From: Sandaracinaceae bacterium
GTDB taxonomy: Bacteria; Myxococcota_A; Polyangia; Polyangiales; Houyiibacteriaceae
Reading direction: 5' to 3'
Length of the DNA: 64,000 nucleotides
NCBI GenBank assembly: GCA_016706685.1
Contig: JADJJE010000001.1
Location: 434,001 to 498,000 of the forward strand
A program made the translations under genes and the position numbers. Below, piece after piece: positions 62,397 to 64,000 of this stretch. The notes beneath the pieces were generated by a model, which searched no databases, had not been told where the DNA came from, and worked only from the letters and a program-made list of their open reading frames with translations. Numbering within the stretch: position 1 is the first letter of the stretch; each line of letters begins with the position of its first letter.

Positions 62397-64000
62397 TCAG
62401 CCTGCGGGCAGCTCCACCTTGAAGCCCTCTTGCTGCAGCAGGGACTTCATCAGCTGCTTGTCGTTGGACTTCATGTAGGCCTCTTCGGGCGTGATGAGGT
62501 CGTTCTTCACGTGCTGCAGGAGGTGGTCGTTCATGGTCTGCATGCCCAGGTTGCGGCCGGTCTGCATGACGCTCTTGAGCTGCACCGTCTTGCCCTCGCG
62601 GATGAGGTTGGCCACGGCGCTGGTGCCGATGAGCACCTCGTAGGCCGCCACGCGCCCGCCGCCCTTCTTCTTGCAGAGCACCTGCGCGATGCAGCCGCGG
62701 AAGGACTCGCTCAGCATGATGCGAATCTGCTCCTGCTGGTCCGCCGGGAACTGGTCGATGATGCGGTCGATGGTGCTGGCGGCGCTGGTGGTGTGCAGCG
62801 TGCCGAACACGAGGTGACCCGTCTCCGCCGTCTCGATGGCGATGGCGATGGTCTCGAGGTCGCGCATCTCACCCACCAACACGATGTCCGGGTCCTCACG
62901 CAGGGCGGCGCGCAGGGCACGCTTGAAGCCCGTGGTGTGCTGACCGATCTCGCGCTGGTTCACCAGACACTTCTTGTTCGGGTGCACGAACTCGATGGGG
63001 TCTTCGATGGTGATGATGTGGTCCGCGCGGTTCATGTTGATGAAGTCGATCAACGTGGACAGCGTGGTGGACTTGCCGCTGCCCGTCGGGCCCGTGACCA
63101 CCACCAGGCCCTTGGTGAGCCAGCAGAGGTCCAGCACCTTGGGCGGTACGCCGATCTTCTCCACGGACAACAGCTCGAAGGGGATCTGACGGAAGACGGC
63201 GCCCACGCCATGACGGTCGCGGAAGACGTTGGCACGGAAGCGACAGAGGCCAGGGATGTTGTGCGCGAAGTCGGCGTCGTTGGTCTCCTCGTACTCCTTG
63301 CGGCTGCGCTCGGGGATGATCTCCTCGATCATCTTCGCGATCTCGTCGGACGAGTACGGCGCGCGGCGCTCGAGCGGGAGGATCTCGCCGTCCTTGCGGA
63401 CCATGGGCACCACGCTGGCGGAGAGGTGGAGGTCGCTGGCGTCCACCATCTTCATCAAGCGGAGCAGGCGGTTGAGCTGGGGCTCACCCGGCTGCAGCGT
63501 GACGCTCAGGCCATCGGCTGCGGCGTGGTCGGGGATGCCGCCGTCGATGTAGCCCTTCCCAGCGTGGGGGTTTGCTCCGCTCGCGGCGGGGGCCGCAGCC
63601 GGAGCTCGCGGCGCAGGCGCGGCGGCTTCCGGGGCCCGCGCGGCGGCCGGCGCAGGGGCTCGCAGTGGCGCTTGCGCCTCGGCCGGGGGAAACGGAATGG
63701 ACTCCACATCGGCAGGAGCCGTTCGGACTGCCCTCGCTGGCGAGATGAGCAGCGCCCACGCGGTGGGGCCCGCCGTGCGCACTTCGACCTGCACGCGCAT
63801 GCCCGCCTCGGAGTCGTGCACGAAGGCGCAGCGCCCCTGCGACTGCAGCTCTTGCAGCGCTTGGGGCGGCGTGGCCTCGCGCACCATCTCCACGATCAGG
63901 TCGTGATCGATGGGCTTGTTGGACTGGCGATCGCCCGCGTCGAAGTGGAAGGTGACCGGCATCTCGGACACGAGGCGCACCCCGTTGGCCTGATGCTTCA
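62397..64000 (-). CDS. pilT: Type IV pilus retraction ATPase PilT, N-terminally extended, 5' end at window edge
   Basis: Over 530 residues are in frame. PilT is the hexameric ATPase that powers pilus retraction and twitching/gliding. Motifs are GPTGSGKST (Walker A), IEDPIEFVH (Asp box), GEMRDLETI (Walker B) and TLHTTSA (His box), with CRFRANVFRD. A long N-terminal part (~175 residues), including a domain (PVTFHFDAGDR onward) and a Pro/Ala-rich linker, precedes the usual PilT start (LMKMVDASDLHLS). The frame is open to 64000 and the start may lie just beyond it; GTG 63980 and ATG 63962 are in-window alternatives. 3' neighbour: gdhA, 61 nt away. Confidence 0.93.
   Translation of the reverse strand, partial: KHQANGVRLVSEMPVTFHFDAGDRQSNKPIDHDLIVEMVREATPPQALQELQSQGRCAFVHDSEAGMRVQVEVRTAGPTAWALLISPARAVRTAPADVESIPFPPAEAQAPLRAPAPAAARAPEAAAPAPRAPAAAPAASGANPHAGKGYIDGGIPDHAAADGLSVTLQPGEPQLNRLLRLMKMVDASDLHLSASVVPMVRKDGEILPLERRAPYSSDEIAKMIEEIIPERSRKEYEETNDADFAHNIPGLCRFRANVFRDRHGVGAVFRQIPFELLSVEKIGVPPKVLDLCWLTKGLVVVTGPTGSGKSTTLSTLIDFINMNRADHIITIEDPIEFVHPNKKCLVNQREIGQHTTGFKRALRAALREDPDIVLVGEMRDLETIAIAIETAETGHLVFGTLHTTSAASTIDRIIDQFPADQQEQIRIMLSESFRGCIAQVLCKKKGGGRVAAYEVLIGTSAVANLIREGKTVQLKSVMQTGRNLGMQTMNDHLLQHVKNDLITPEEAYMKSNDKQLMKSLLQQEGFKVELPAG

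Overview
This window comes from a very GC-rich bacterium with a Gram-negative type envelope. The best fit is a myxobacterium (Myxococcota, probably Polyangiales); this is inferred from content, not from a database match. Supporting signs are an MglA-type GTPase beside a PocR-type histidine kinase, MopE-like Asp/Cys repeats in a giant lipoprotein, a MYXO-CTERM-like tail, PEGA/TPR proteins, a PilT retraction ATPase, many lipobox lipoproteins, and a meso-DAP type MurE. No tRNA, rRNA, CRISPR array, integrase or intact insertion sequence was recognised.

Layout. 1-6.9 kb: a PspA-family gene followed by a truncated cyclase/NTPase-like regulator, divergent from hisC; then a membrane protein divergent from an HD-domain protein, and a secreted serine hydrolase. 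7.1-25.8 kb, minus strand: a division and cell-wall (dcw) cluster in the order mraZ(frameshifted)-rsmH-ftsL-ftsI(PASTA)-murE-murF-mraY-murD-ftsW-murG-murC-[three small exported or membrane ORFs]-ftsQ-ftsA-ftsZ. Most junctions are 1-4 nt stop/start overlaps. murB and ddl are absent; the three small ORFs lie between murC and ftsQ. 26-29.5 kb, plus strand: a tail-anchored protein, an MglA-like GTPase, a PocR histidine kinase and a frameshifted thiL. 29.5-33 kb, minus: a secreted protein, and an EI24/CysZ-like plus MCE (MlaD) membrane pair. 33-39 kb: a lipoprotein, uppP, a GDP-mannose-forming manC, a DMT exporter, a cupin and a YiiX-like papain-fold protein. 39-46 kb, minus: an Hsp70/J-protein pair, hisB-hisH-hisF, a tail-anchored protein and manB. 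46-53.5 kb: two SDR oxidoreductases, a Sel1-repeat protein, a 1068-residue FG-GAP/MopE lipoprotein and its PEGA/TPR partner. 53.8-64 kb: gyrA, small lipoproteins, a receiver-like protein, an RNase HII-like protein, an expansin-like lipoprotein, glutamate dehydrogenase and PilT.

How it fits together. The dcw cluster, uppP, manC and manB supply peptidoglycan and sugar-nucleotide precursors. hisC, hisB, hisH and hisF supply histidine, but hisA is not in the window. Two genes that are normally intact, mraZ and thiL, each appear to lack one base; this is either sequence error or very recent decay.

The most unusual non-coding signal is a pair of two-hairpin elements (38960-39030 and, inverted, 53654-53727). 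They keep the same 48-nt geometry, loop and flanks, while their stem sequences differ in a compensated way. Two intergenic gaps also carry degenerate hexanucleotide (GTCNNC-like) repeats, and a perfect 10-bp tandem repeat sits in the mraZ divergent region.
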